Origin: Hofstenia miamia
Lineage: Eukaryota > Xenacoelomorpha > Acoela > Hofsteniidae
Direction: 5' to 3'
Assembly: GCA_900660155.1 (NCBI GenBank)
Contig: CABFPE010000155.1
Span: forward strand, 1,151,050-1,215,049
Length of the DNA: 64,000 nucleotides
Each line of letters opens with the position of its first letter. The stretch's first letter is position 1. Below the pieces are notes generated by a model, which ran no database searches, was not told where the DNA came from, and saw nothing but the letters and a program-made list of their open reading frames with translations. The translations under genes and the position numbers were made by a program. Below are positions 44,141 to 56,400 of this stretch, one piece after another.

Positions 44141-46190
44141 CTGTCTGACCATTCCTACGCATTAGGGTGGTTTGAAAATTTTTTTTTTGGAATTTCAATA
44201 TGGGAGATCCAAAAACCTGGAAAACCCTCCAAGAATAACATTTTTACATATTTTTTTGGTAGGCCCCTAAACTCAGCCCCCTCCCCCACCCAAAGATCGT
44301 GCGAGGTCAAATTTCACAAAAATGGCTATAACTCACTCATTTCTGATCATAGAAAGGTGATATTATTGTCAAAAGATGCAGAATACACAAGTTTATATCT
44401 ATCCTAAAAGGAACTTTTTCTCTAAATTCAACAGTTTTTTAGATATTTCAAAAAATGTGCCTTTTACTGTATTTTTCAAGATCAAATGTTGTAATGATTA
44501 CTAATTGGTGCCTAACGACAAAACTGTGTTTTTTCACAATGATATAGCACACCAATTACTCTTAAATTACTTTCCAATGTTGTTAGTAGTAACAATTGGG
44601 CAGAAGAACGTTACACAAATTGACCTTTGACCCTGGTGGGCATGTATATGATGTAATTGTATACTTGACCGTCTGTATATCTCTGACGTCATTGGAATAT
44701 CTTATTCTCTTTTGTTGTAATATTTGTTGGTAAACACATTTGTTTGCAGTCTATTGTATAAAATGTAACAAATTTTTTTACTGCTTATTTGCGTGGACTA
44801 ACTTAGTTTACATGTATTATTTGCTTTTTGTTAATGTAAATGACTTGCTTATTTATATGACCTTACTTAGTTTACATGTTTCATTTTACATACTGGTTTT
44901 TTTATTAACATACATGACATTGGAAATACCACATTAATTTAGTTTATATGTTTATTTTACATACTTGTTTTATTCAGTAAAATTTAATAACAAATGTTTG
45001 AATCAGAGAGATAATAATACTCGTTAGAAGCGTAATGGTTTATTTCAGTAATAAAGCAAAATAATTTTTCGGAAAAAACCAAAAACTAGTTTATGCAAAA
45101 ACTCGCAATTTCTAATATTTAATAAACGTATGTGGTAAAACCCACATACGTGTCAACTACAGGTGACGTCCGCATTTAGTGGGTTACGATAAAACAAAAA
45201 TGTAATTTATTCTACACTGCTTATAATGACCATATATATCTTACTATTGAATTTGTCTATTGTGTTAGTTTATCATCATTGTTGTTGAGGGAATTCTGTA
45301 GGAAACAAACGCAATGTGTATTTGCACATTATGAATTTCACACGATCGTATCTAAATTAATGATTAATAAATTAATTGATAGATCACAGTATAAAACGCA
45401 TGATAAATAAAAGTTTAAACAAATTCAATTAAAAATATGTATTAATAAACAAACAACGTTTCTATTTATGATAAAGTCTATAATAAATTTAACATCGGAC
45501 TGCAAATTCGCAGCAATTTATTAAAAAAATTGATTCCGTTTTAAAAGAAGTATCAGTAAAACTAACTAGAGATAATATTGCAAAAAGTGTTAAGAATCAA
45601 AGTAATATCTGAGATTTAATTATTATAATCGCTTACCAAAAAGTTTGAAATGTTATTCTTATGTGTTGAAAGTTGCAAGCTTTAATAATGTCAACATAGT
45701 TTTTATCTATATGCCATTGTTCAACTGTCAGAATGTAACAAATTATAAAAACGGTATAGCCGTGTAAAATTCCATTATGCTGCTGTGTGTACAAAGTTGC
45801 ACCTCTCTACAGACAATTGTTAACATTGCGTAATTTGTTATCTATGTATTGTTCAACTGTCAAAATGTATCCAATCGTAAAGCTTGTTATCTACCCAACA
45901 TGAAATCCCTTTACAATTATAAAAATTAAATAACACTTTCAAATCATATAAAACTAGAATTTTTCACAAGTTGACAAACAATCTCAATTACTACATGTTT
46001 TTCCCAATTTATACAATTATGTTTACATGGCCTATGACTCTTCAACGGTTGTAAGACTTACATTTCTTTTCCAAAGTTTTTTCACATTTGTAGATTTTTT
46101 CAATACGTTTTTCTCGTTGAATTCAAGAATAAAATATTTGTAAAAATTATTGATAATATTTGTGTTACTGTCGTCAATTGGTTATTAATA
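44141..46190. other. No gene recognised; repeat-like AT-rich DNA
   Basis: TTAGGGTGGTTTGAAAA at about 44,162, followed by a poly-T run, looks like the end of a DNA transposon, but no inverted partner was found. A 10-bp hairpin (ACGTATGTGG/CCACATACGT) lies at 45,126-45,151. Two loose copies of TTGTTCAACTGTCARAATGTA occur at about 45,718 and 45,847. No coding region is supported. Confidence 0.4.
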
Positions 46191-46194
46191 CATA

Positions 46195-46264
46195 ATATTT
46201 AAAAATAACAAATAACCTATTGATTTTACATATTTAAAAATAACAAATAACCTATTGATTTTAC
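46195..46264. repeat. Tandem repeat, two 35-bp units
   Basis: Two nearly identical units of ATTTAAAAATAACAAATAAC plus CTATTGATTTTAC lie directly before the Polinton remains. Confidence 0.8.
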
Positions 46265-46285
46265 ATTTTAAAAAATTGTTTAAAC

Positions 46286-47295
46286 TTAAATTTCATCAGT
46301 GTCTTTGATATTAAGAGTTAAATAAATACTGCTAGTATCATTGAAATGAATGAACTCACCATTTGATGTATAAAAGCTAATATTAATTCTATCAATGAAT
46401 GACTTTGAAGTTGGTTTATAAATTATATGACTCTTTTCATAATTGATGAATGGCTGATCATTTACACTATATACTGTGAATAAGGGTATTTGATCCAATA
46501 ACGGGATGCTACCACTCTGATAATGTTGACAAGTAACTATATCAGTATAAATTAAAATATTATGCAGTCCATTTAAAATGTCAAAACTATATTTAGCAGT
46601 GTTCAAACCATTGACTATTTGATAGTGACCCCAAAATTTCACCTACCTGATTTAATTAAAATTCATAAGGCGTTTCATATTTTATGACTACTCTTCCACT
46701 GATGATTTCANTAAATTTCATCAGTGTCTTTGATATTAAGAGTTAAATAAATACTGCTAGTATCATTGAAATGAATGAACTCACCATTTGATGTATAAAA
46801 GCTAATATTAATTCTATCAATGAATGACNAGTGTTCAAACCATTGACTATTTGATAGTGACCCCAAAATTTCACCTACCTGATTTAATTAAAATTCATAA
46901 GGCGTTTCATATTTTATGACTACTCTTCCACTGATGATTTCAAAATCCAATTTCGGTACTGTTGTAATCATTGGCAAATTTTGTGAAAAAGTACTAAATA
47001 GTTTTTCAAAACTTTTTTCGTTATTTATTTCAGATTTAACAATTTTCGTTAAGACTTGGTTAACAAAGCTAAACACATCTTCTATCTTTTTCACATGGAC
47101 GCCCTTCACATAAATACCACGTTTATTTCTAATTGCATCGATAAAACTCCACGATTGTTCTTGTATATTATTGAATCCTATGGGAAATGTGATATTTAGC
47201 AAAGCCACATGAATTATAGATTGGTCTTTCCAAATGCGTAGTAAAACTATGTATTGAGTTATTGCTTCGATAGTTGTCAGAAAGTACACTAACAA
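46286..47295 (-). pseudogene. Polinton capsid-related part (first)
   Basis: Fragments resemble the Polinton capsid-associated family with the pattern VALLNITFP and a C-terminal beta-rich part (NILIYTDIV, INISFYTSNGEFI). Part of a broken fossil; which capsid role it had (major or minor) cannot be decided by eye. Confidence 0.5.
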
Positions 47296-47567
47296 TTGGC
47301 ATATCGCAAAAGTGAATAAAATTATAATTTTCGATTATGCTATTTATACAAACGATTTTGTACATGTAGAATAAGCAAAGTGACTACGAATACATTAATT
47401 TATTAAGCCCATCACTACACAAAAAGTAATTAACAAATGGTAAATCAGTAAATACAAATAATTCGGGTATATTGTTGAACAATAAAAAGCACGAAAAATA
47501 CAATAAGCACTGCAAACTGGCGATATTCCCTGCAACTTAGTGTTTCGATCATCTTCACACATGGAAT

Positions 47568-47831
47568 CTACGATACATAGTTAGACATGTAATGTTCAAT
47601 ATCGGGGTACTGGCTTAGTGGACAACTGAGAGAATCCTTGAATATTGAGTTCTCGCTTGCATCTCGTATAATCAACAACCATTGGGTTCCGGGATGACCA
47701 GTTGGGCTTACATTAGAAATTAGAAGAGTTTTGGACAAGGCTTGGTGGTATGCAATCTGAACAGTGTACACCGAAAAAAGGCCAACGTAGTGATGGGATT
47801 TGGAGAATAATACGTCTAATTTCGTCAGCAT
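47568..47831 (-). pseudogene. Polinton cysteine-protease-like part
   Basis: Contains GHPGTQWLLI, similar to the His-containing block of adenain-type proteases that Polintons carry, followed some residues on by a DSLSCPLSQYP block. Fossil remains. Confidence 0.4.
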
Positions 47832-47834
47832 ACA

Positions 47835-48095
47835 TTAAACATGTAAGTATCTGTAGAGTTCATTATGACTAAACTTCACATATATCCAAAACAATAAAGA
47901 CAGCAAATGACCCAAAATTGGTAATTTACACCAAAAACTGTTAAATATCGGATATCTGTTGCGAATTCCAAATTCTCTTTTAACAAAGCCATAACTATCA
48001 TGGTAAATTGCATGAATTCTAAACAGTTTTGACCATTTCAACAGCAAATGTAGTCTAGAATTATTTATGCCAATAAGTCCACCATAGGGGTTCAT
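47835..48095 (-). pseudogene. Unassigned Polinton-region fragment
   Basis: An open stretch between protease-like and capsid-related parts, beginning MNPYGGLIGI. Family not recognised. Its place suggests it belongs to the fossil. Confidence 0.25.
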
Positions 48096-48747
48096 TTGCA
48101 GAATTCTTTCAGCACCAACGTTATGTATACAATTTTTTTGTAATAGATAATTTGAAACATAAAATGAGGGTCCTTGGTATTGGTATAATGAACGCGATCT
48201 TCTACACGTCTAATCTCGTCTACCCCCAACATCTTGCAACGGTATAATGAATGAAACTCATTTTCTTTCTAGTCTTTTATAATTTATTAATGTATAGCTT
48301 TAAGCATGTTTCACCCAGTGATTTTCCTATTGGAGAATCAAAATCTAGTGTTAGACGTACACTTGCACCACTTAATTCGGGTAGAGTACCTCATTATTTG
48401 CCACCGCAATCCTGGTCAAATCAAAAACCATAATTGAATGCTTATTGCAGTATGAGTATGGCATACCAGTTACATCATTCAACCCCAACGCCTTTACAGA
48501 ATGAAAGAATGCTTGTGCATAATTATTTTCACTAACCGTCATTGGTGTGAATGCAATATTCGATCCACCTCGTGTTATAGTGACTTGGCGCAGACCTCTA
48601 AATCTATATGAGAATGGGTTTGAGTCGGGTGTTCCTGTAAATTGTAGATTGGGAACAAGTGCTAGAGCAATACGTCGAATCGGTTCATTTGAAAATACAT
48701 TTTCTTTTATTAGAAAGTTTTGGCTAGGTGGAATAATANCTCTAATC

Positions 48748-49748
48748 TCAGTATGGTATACCAGTTACATCCTTCAAACCCAATGCCTTTACTGACTGAA
48801 AGTATACTTCTGCATAATTATTTTTACCCACAGTCATTTGTGTGAATGCAATATTCGATCTACCACGAGTTATAGTGACTTGGCGCAGACCTCTAAATCT
48901 ATATGAGAATGGGTTTGAGTCGGGTGTTCCTGTAAATTGTAGATTGGGAACAAGTGCTAGAGCAATACGTCGAATCGGTTCATTTGAAAATACATTTTCT
49001 TTTATTAGAAAGTTTTGGCTAGGTGGAATAATAAATATTCTTGTGGTGAATTCGTATAAAGTGATATGTCGCTGGTGTAGTAAACTGTGTTTTTTCAATT
49101 GCCAGATGCACACTTTCTGTAACGCATAGCTTCCTTAGACTCAATGTCGCATCTGTAATTTCTGTTTTGTAGTATACAGCAGGTGTAGTGGTAGAATTGG
49201 AAATTAGTGAAAAATCATCCTATGATCGTAAAATTTTGAGACGAAGGCTAACTCCCGGTATCAATAATTTTTCGTTTTGAAAAAAAACTACAGCTACAGA
49301 TCCATAGAGGTTTAAAACATTGCTTTTCTATGTTAGAACCAAACGCTGAAATTGTCCATCTTGGCTATTACACTTATCTATAGGTTGATCAGGACGTTTT
49401 TCAAAATAATACCCACTTGGTGTTATAATTGAATTTTCCTGTGCTGCACTCTTTAATAGTTCTGTGGTCATCATTACAGTCTGTGGACAAACTGCATCAC
49501 CTGTTTGTATTAAAACGCCATTAGCAAAAAAGATTATAATCACTAAATAATGAATGTAGGGGGTTGTTTACTAGACAAACATGATCCCGTTTAGTAGTAT
49601 CAGCAACATCCCAGATAAGATCACTCCCGTCATTGCGTAAAATTTTGACTGATATAGCCAAATGTATACTTTGCAAATCAATGTATTCATTTTGTTCTGA
49701 ACCAAAATTAAATTCAATCATTGGACCATTTTTGTGTGCTACCACCAT
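48748..49748 (-). pseudogene. Polinton capsid-related part (second)
   Basis: Fragments recall the F54H12.2-like capsid family of Polintons: IEFNFGSEQNEYIDL, CLVNNPLHSLFSD, and SNPFSYRFRGLRQVT. A region of it (about 48,470-48,738 and 48,768-49,040) appears twice on either side of a lone N. Fossil remains. Confidence 0.55.
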
Positions 49749-49857
49749 TGAAGTTTACCAAACTTTATCTCGTTCAAAAATGTCCAAACACGAATATCTG
49801 AAGGTGCTCATGACTGTACTTCAACTAATAACAATTCCCAATGAATGTTGTGTGTAT

Positions 49858-50324
49858 TTATACTAAGTTTTTAAAGATATCAGTTTTTTTTATTCTAGGC
49901 ATTTTTCGTTTCAAACTATCACGTTTACACCTACTTTGTGCATTGACCAAAAATTGGTTAACACCACGTCGTGTTTTGATAGTTTTTGTTATTCTTTCAG
50001 ATGTAGATATTCCATTACCATTTTGACTAATTTCTTTACGTTGCTTCTTAGATTGCTTGTTTACTGTGTTTTTTGCAACATTTCCAATTCTGCGTTTTAC
50101 CACTTTCTTACATTATCACCAGAGACTATTTCATTAACACCTGAAATTGCTTGATCCAAAATCCCTTCACCGACATTAGTAATGACATTTTTCAATGGTG
50201 GTATCATTTTCACTACTAGTGGTATAGCAATACGTTCCCATGATTTCCCAATGGCAAAGCCTTTCTGACGAGTATTGCTGAAATAATTTCGACCACTTGC
50301 CTGTTCACTATAATATTGCTCCAT
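49858..50324 (-). pseudogene. Small Polinton proteins (basic and pVI/PX-like)
   Basis: One piece is very Lys/Arg rich (SKKQRKEIS, SRCKRDSLKRK). The other begins MEQYYSEQASGRNYF and has an amphipathic helix-rich body (IPLVVKMIPPLKNVITNVGE), as in adenovirus-pVI-like proteins of Polintons. The assignment follows composition and position more than sequence. Confidence 0.4.
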
Positions 50325-50769
50325 ACTGAATGATCTGTTTGTTTATTCGTTCCATATTTATTCTAATCTATTCTAGTCCATGAACGTTTCCTAATAACGC
50401 GTGTTAATTCAGGATTATAAAATGATCCTTAAATTATTTCCCGTCAGATTGACTTTATTTCATATGTAACAGGAATTGTGGAAAACACTTTGTTGATTTT
50501 GAAAACCTCATTTTGAAGTTGTGGTAAATATCCTCTTCGAAAAGTATGGTGTGACTTTGAAATTCTAACTAAGTCACCATTATGAAATAATGCTTTTTGT
50601 TGGCAACATTAATTTTCCAATCAAATATGGTACGTGTTTTTTTCTCACAGAATTCCAATTGTACGATTTACACGGGAATTCAATACGTTAACTATTTGTT
50701 GTAGCTTGTCTACATAGTTAAAGTTGTTGGTAAATTGCAGATATTTAAATAGAATTTCCTTTACACTAC

Positions 50770-51202
50770 TTATAGCTCTTTCTGGCAAACAGCCTTCATG
50801 TTTGAATTTGTACTATACAATATAATTTTATTTCTATTACAAAAATTGAAAAAATCACCTCTGAATTCACTTCCACGATCAATCCAAATTCGTTTAACAT
50901 TATGCCTTTTCTTAAATTTTTTAAAAGAAGACAACACATGACTAGATTTTTTATTTCGCAAAGGCTGTACACGGAATTTTTTTAGATAAAATATCATAAC
51001 AAACAAGTAAGTATTTTATTCCTCTATTGTAAAAAGCTAGAGATTCCACCACCGCTAAGTCCATAGTCCAAATTTCATCAATTCCAAATGCAATAACACG
51101 TTGACGGGGAAATTTCCTCACAGCTCTCTTGTGTGTTGTATATACATCACTTGTTGAGAGAAAATTTTTCACATTTTGCAGGGTAATTTTCGGCAATTTC
51201 AA
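50770..51202 (-). pseudogene. Polinton integrase part
   Basis: Contains EIWTMDLAVVESL and IKYLLVCYDILSK (first catalytic Asp region) and RIWIDRGSEFRGDFF (second Asp with the DxGxEF pattern), as in the retroviral-type integrase of Polintons. Fossil remains. Confidence 0.75.
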
Positions 51203-51310
51203 TTTAGCTTTATGATATAATTCATTAATGATGATTTTAACGAAGTCTACAGTTGATGCAAGTGCTTATCCATATTCCAAACTAGTTCCATAATAGCAGT
51301 TGCTTCGTAT

Positions 51311-51655
51311 TTATATTTTTGTAAACGTTTTGTTTTTAATCAAGTGGTTGGGGATTGCGCCAATATCCTTTAAAATATTACACACAGGTTTTGACAGTCT
51401 TTTATTAAGTGTTTGTACATAATCCTTAAATTCGTTATATGACATTGAACCAGCGCCAGTGTAAATCTTATCACCATGTAAAAAAACACCTGTATTTGAA
51501 TCATTTAAAAATTCTTTCAATGCATCATCATTATTATTATTATTGAAATTTAACATGTGGTGATGGTATTTTAGAAGTTTTTTCAAATCATTATCATTGT
51601 ATTGGCGTTGTACATCAGGGTAGGTGTTTTGAACAGAATTTAATTTTACTTGCAT
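51311..51655 (-). pseudogene. Unassigned fragment at the fossil's upstream end
   Basis: An open stretch with an Asn-rich run and YTGAGSMSYNEFKDYVQTLN. Similar short proteins occur beside the integrase in Polintons, but I cannot name the family. Confidence 0.3.
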
Positions 51656-51660
51656 ATCGT

Positions 51661-53109
51661 CATTGATCGTTGATCTTTATTGTTGACTGACTCATTGTAG
51701 TATTCTGTTAAAAGATTGTAATTTTCCAAAGAAATAAGCATCATTTCAACTGTCGTCATTATAGAATAATGTGCAAAATAAATTTAATCATGCTCTTTCA
51801 TAATGCGTAATAGACAATTGACAAATTTAAGACCATTTGGAGTTTTTAATATTGAAATTTTTCGAAGGATTAATAAGAACTGCATATAATAAATTTCAGA
51901 ATTTTATACTTCAATTTCCCATATTGGTCTAATGTAAGCAATCTCGAACAAAAAAATTGAGAGTAGCACGGCACTAAAAAAAGTTATCATTTGAGCACAG
52001 TTGGTTATGACGAACTAGTTATAGAAATAGTTTTAGCCTATTTTTATTGTATTTTCGACGCTATTTTAAATTGCACATAGTCTAAATAAATCTACACATT
52101 GAATGGTTTACTATTTTACATTTTTAGTAAGAATGATATCTATGTAGCATCTTAAAGCAAATCTGGGAATGATATATCTAGTCTGAAACCGTGGGCAGCA
52201 AACCTTAGTACTGGCTTAAAAATCTTCCGAATTTCAAAACTTTGTTGAAAAGTATTTGAGTAAGGCTGACTAAAAAATTATTCTTTCCTATAAACAAACA
52301 CGTAATGAATAGAATCGGTCTCCTTTGCATTAGTCAAAACTACATTTATAAATAAATAACAATTTGTTAATTATTTTATTCAGTAAGCAGTATATTTAAA
52401 TAGTTAATGAAATTATTGGTAAAATTGTTTCTAGTAGGGTTCTGTACAATCAGGATTTTCTTGGTCACATTATCGTTGTTTTCTGGTCCCATAGTTCCAT
52501 TGATTCCACAGCACTAATTCTATTTTGATGAAAATTTTGAAAAGTTATTAGTACATTCCGAGATCAGTGGTCTCAGGTCCACGTACAATGAGAAGTGCCA
52601 GTAAAGAGAATGTTTAGTTTATATTAAGCAATATAAAACAATTAAATGATTCAAATTAAAAATTTCAAATCTAGAGTAGCACAAGAATTAGACTACACTA
52701 CAACGCTAAATCCAATTTACATAATTAACAGCGAGAGAAAAGAAATAAATTATTTCACAATTCTGAGATAATACACGTAGAAAGCATATGCACAAAATGC
52801 ACTAAAATCAAAAATAATAAAATCTTCATTATTAAACACTAATTACCAACTGACATGATACAAGGACAATTTCACGAATATTTACTACTAATCTGTGTTA
52901 TCAAAAACCAACGTTTGAATTTGAAACTATTCATAGGACGCATGAAAGTTAATTTGTTGAAGGACATGAACGGTCAAACAGAATATTAAAGTGATACAGA
53001 GATGAAACGAATTTGATTTGGGCACAGACTAAGAAATTCGGAAATCTTAGTAGTTCAGTTCAGTTGATAAATTACACGGAATAATTAAAACATTTGAAAA
53101 TCTAATACA
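51661..53109. other. No gene recognised; 3' flank of adenylate cyclase
   Basis: AT-rich DNA downstream (minus strand) of the cyclase stop; it should contain that gene's 3' UTR. No repeats or coding signals stand out. Confidence 0.5.
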
Positions 53110-53420
53110 TCAAGCTGCCGATTCACCCTCAGCAGCAGCGTCAACAGCTATACCCGCATCACTCGCGCTCAAGTTAGCCTTTGCCTCATCGCTATTTGGT
53201 TCATGGAAATAGTAAGTCATCATCTCACCTTTACCTTTAACAAAGACTTTGGCGCGCTGTTCAAAGCACTCGGGTCCCCAACGAGGATTACGTTCTAGCT
53301 CTAACTTGGACTTTTCCGTCATTTGAATACGGCCGTTCTCACTAGTGGAGTACATTCTACTTGAAATATTCACTGCATCTCCCCAAATATCAAAGTGGAG
53401 TTTCGATGTACCAATAACAC
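53110..53420 (-). CDS. Cyclase last exon: end of C2 and tail
   Basis: Acceptor TTCGTGTTTAG; the first codon is completed by the previous exon (G|GT). It encodes VIGTSKLHFDIWGDAVNISS followed by RM, then VFVKGKGEMMTYYFHEP and an Ala/Glu-rich tail ending in GESAA and TGA at 53,110. Confidence 0.92.
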
Positions 53421-56400
53421 CTAAACACGAACTATTAATTATATTTAAATCAAGTTCATAACCTGGGATAGGGCCCGCCCAGAAGAGTATTTATTAACCC
53501 ATTTTGTCAATAAATTCACAAATAGTGCATCAAATCACATAACGATAATTGACAGAACTTCAAAATGTTTTGCTGGAGACGGAGTCTTAGTTACGGGTCC
53601 TACGCTAGTTCATAACGATTGAAGTTTAGTAGTAAATTTACATCAACAAAAAATTTAAATGTGCATAAAAACAAATATAACTGAATACATAAAAAATGTG
53701 TTTCAATTTCTCCGAAATATTGCGCTACAACAGATATAACGAGAATAGTAAAAAAATTCCCAATTCTAAATAATGATACTAATAAAAACAATCCTAAATG
53801 AAATCAAAGCAGTAGAATGCATATTCAACAGCAATTAGCTAGATAATCTTTCGAAATTGAAAATAAATACAGATAATATGCCAGTATACACACCATGTGG
53901 TGCAAAACAATACATTAATCGTGGAGTAAGCTTCACAAAGCAAAAAGCTCTTAATATAGCTTATCGATTAAAATGAGATTTAACCGATATATGCTAAATG
54001 CGGTAATTGAACTGTCAATAGTAATTATTGTACTTGATTGTTAGTTTTTGAAGACAACTAAGACATCTACAGCAGAAAATAAAATTTTTAATTTTGGTAG
54101 AATTCTCTAAAATGATGAATTTTTTTCTGAATCTATTGAATTTTATAAGCATCATAGGGATTGCCGTCACCTCCTTTATGAAACGCTTTCCAACTTCATA
54201 GTTGATTAGGCCACGATTTAGCAAAGAACACAGACATGTATTTCGTTCAATAAGCCAAATGGCTCGGTGGGTCAGACCTTTGTCTAAATAAAACTTGCGA
54301 GCGGAGCTGCCACGCGAAGCGAGNNNNNNNNNNNNNNNNNNNNNNNNNNNNNNNNNNNNNNNNNNNNNNNNNNNNNNNNNNNNNNNNNNNNNNNNNNNNN
54401 NNNNNNNNNNNNNNNNNNNNNNNNNNNNNNNNNNNNNNNNNNNNNNNNNNNNNNNNNNNNNNNNNNNNNNNNNNNNNNNNNNNNNNNNNNNNNNNNNNNN
54501 NNNNNNNNNNNNNNNNNNNNNNNNNNNNNNNNNNNNNNNNNNNNNNNNNNNNNNNNNNNNNNNNNNNNNNNNNNNNNNNNNNNNNNNNNNNNNNNNNNNN
54601 NNNNNNNNNNNNNNNNNNNNNNNNNNNNNNNNNNNNNNNNNNNNNNNNNNNNNNNNNNNNNNNNNNNNNNNNNNNNNNNNNNNNNNNNNNNNNNNNNNNN
54701 NNNNNNNNNNNNNNNNNNNNNNNNNNNNNNNNNNNNNNNNNNNNNNNNNNNNNNNNNNNNNNNNNNNNNNNNNNNNNNNNNNNNNNNNNNNNNNNNNNNN
54801 NNNNNNNNNNNNNNNNNNNNNNNNNNNNNNNNNNNNNNNNNNNNNNNNNNNNNNNNNNNNNNNNNNNNNNNNNNNNNNNNNNNNNNNNNNNNNNNNNNNN
54901 NNNNNNNNNNNNNNNNNNNNNNNNNNNNNNNNNNNNNNNNNNNNNNNNNNNNNNNNNNNNNNNNNNNNNNNNNNNNNNNNNNNNNNNNNNNNNNNNNNNN
55001 NNNNNNNNNNNNNNNNNNNNNNNNNNNNNNNNNNNNNNNNNNNNNNNNNNNNNNNNNNNNCAAAAGAAATTAACAAAATAAATTTTTTAACTTTACTTTC
55101 ATTTTTCTTGTCCAATTTTGCATTTTCAACTTTCAAAGTGTTGTGCTATGTATACTTACATGTAGCAATCATAATCGCAGAGCCAATTTTTCAAAGGAAA
55201 TATTTTTTTGGGCGGCATGAGACTAAAAAACCAAAAAAGTTTAAAAATTTTTCTTGACTTCTCTAGAGTTCACTCTAAAAATGTATATTCTAAATTGGAT
55301 AGTTTACAAGGTTTTCATTTAAATATCTTCTATAGATATCACATTTATTGATAGAGCATCCATAAATTTCAGTTGGATCTTCAAAAAAAAAATCGCCATT
55401 ATCTTAAGTTGCCAATGAAGTGTTCTTTTTAAAATGACTAATTTTCAAAGTTTTGTTCTCTTCTATCAAATTTCAGCTAAAATAGAATCATTAAACATCA
55501 AAGTTTTTGCAGGATTTACTTGAAAGTTTTCATTTTCTTCACATATTTCATAGAATTCCAGAAACAAGATTTCAGTGAGATAAACTTATGAACATATAGG
55601 ATTGTCATAAATATTCAAAAAGTATATCCTTTCACTTTCCATTGAAATCTCCTTGTCTTCAAAATTTGCGTGTTTGGAATTTAGCATGATTAATAAACTG
55701 TTTATGTGATTGGCAAAATTTGTGGGAAATGATTTCTTTACAATGCATTATATTTTCTACAAATGCGAATACTGTTGCAATAGTGACAAACATGTCTGAC
55801 AATCAATTCAATGAAAGGACATTACAATTTTACGATCTTTGAATAGATTTGTTAAAGTTTCATCAATATAAAACTATGAGAATGTGTAATATACAAAATT
55901 TTACGAAACATAAATTTGTTCCTATCACATTTAATGTTAATTTATTTGATAAATATATGAAAACATTAAAATCGAAAAAATATTGCATAATCTTGTGATA
56001 TATAATTTTAAATGTCCTACACAAATTTAACCAATCCTAAATATAACAAAAAACTTAAAATTTTCTATTACATTTCTTGAAACTATTTCTTAACAAATGG
56101 CTTAGTTTTTAGATTTACTTAGTTAATACAGGGCAACATTTTGCTTACTGAAATATTTATGATACTATAATTTTCCAATTGCTTTATAATAAATTAGAAA
56201 TAATACCAAGTTTATCAGGAAAACAAAGAGCCGCTTCACTGTGAAGTATAACTTCATAGTGAAACGGGTTATATCAAGAATAGGAAATCAAAACTGCATT
56301 TGACTTTGAATAAATTTATAGTAATATTACAAGAAAAAATATCGAAAATTCTCAAAATGTATTAACTATTAATTTCCTTAATTTATAGCATTAAGTAATC

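Larger units (their letters stand above)
46280..51660 (-). mobile_element. Broken Polinton/Maverick fossil
   Basis: A cluster of minus-strand fragments matches Polinton parts: a retroviral-type integrase (50,770-51,202), capsid-related proteins (46,286-47,295 and 48,748-49,748), a cysteine-protease-like piece (47,568-47,831) and small basic or membrane-active proteins (49,858-50,324). The remains cover about 5.4 kb, less than a third of a typical 15-20 kb element. I saw no protein-primed DNA polymerase, packaging ATPase or terminal inverted repeats. It is a fossil with many breaks, of moderate age since the folds are still readable. Three lone Ns inside it (46,712, 46,830, 48,739) mark assembly joins. 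Confidence 0.75.

Noticed and set aside
44063-44407. 114-codon plus-strand frame
   Set aside because: It overlaps the antisense of the mariner relic and a poly-T stretch; no motif.
48547-49129. Two similar plus-strand frames (82 and 95 codons) resembling a gene pair
   Set aside because: They are antisense to the Polinton capsid-related part and are duplicated only because of a lone-N assembly join.
54015-55257. Open frames of 259-373 codons across the second gap
   Set aside because: They span 737 Ns; the readable ends are ordinary intron.
56241-56257. loxP-like TATAACTTCATA sequence
   Set aside because: The arms and spacer do not match loxP, no recombinase is nearby, and it is explained as a chance hairpin in AT-rich DNA.
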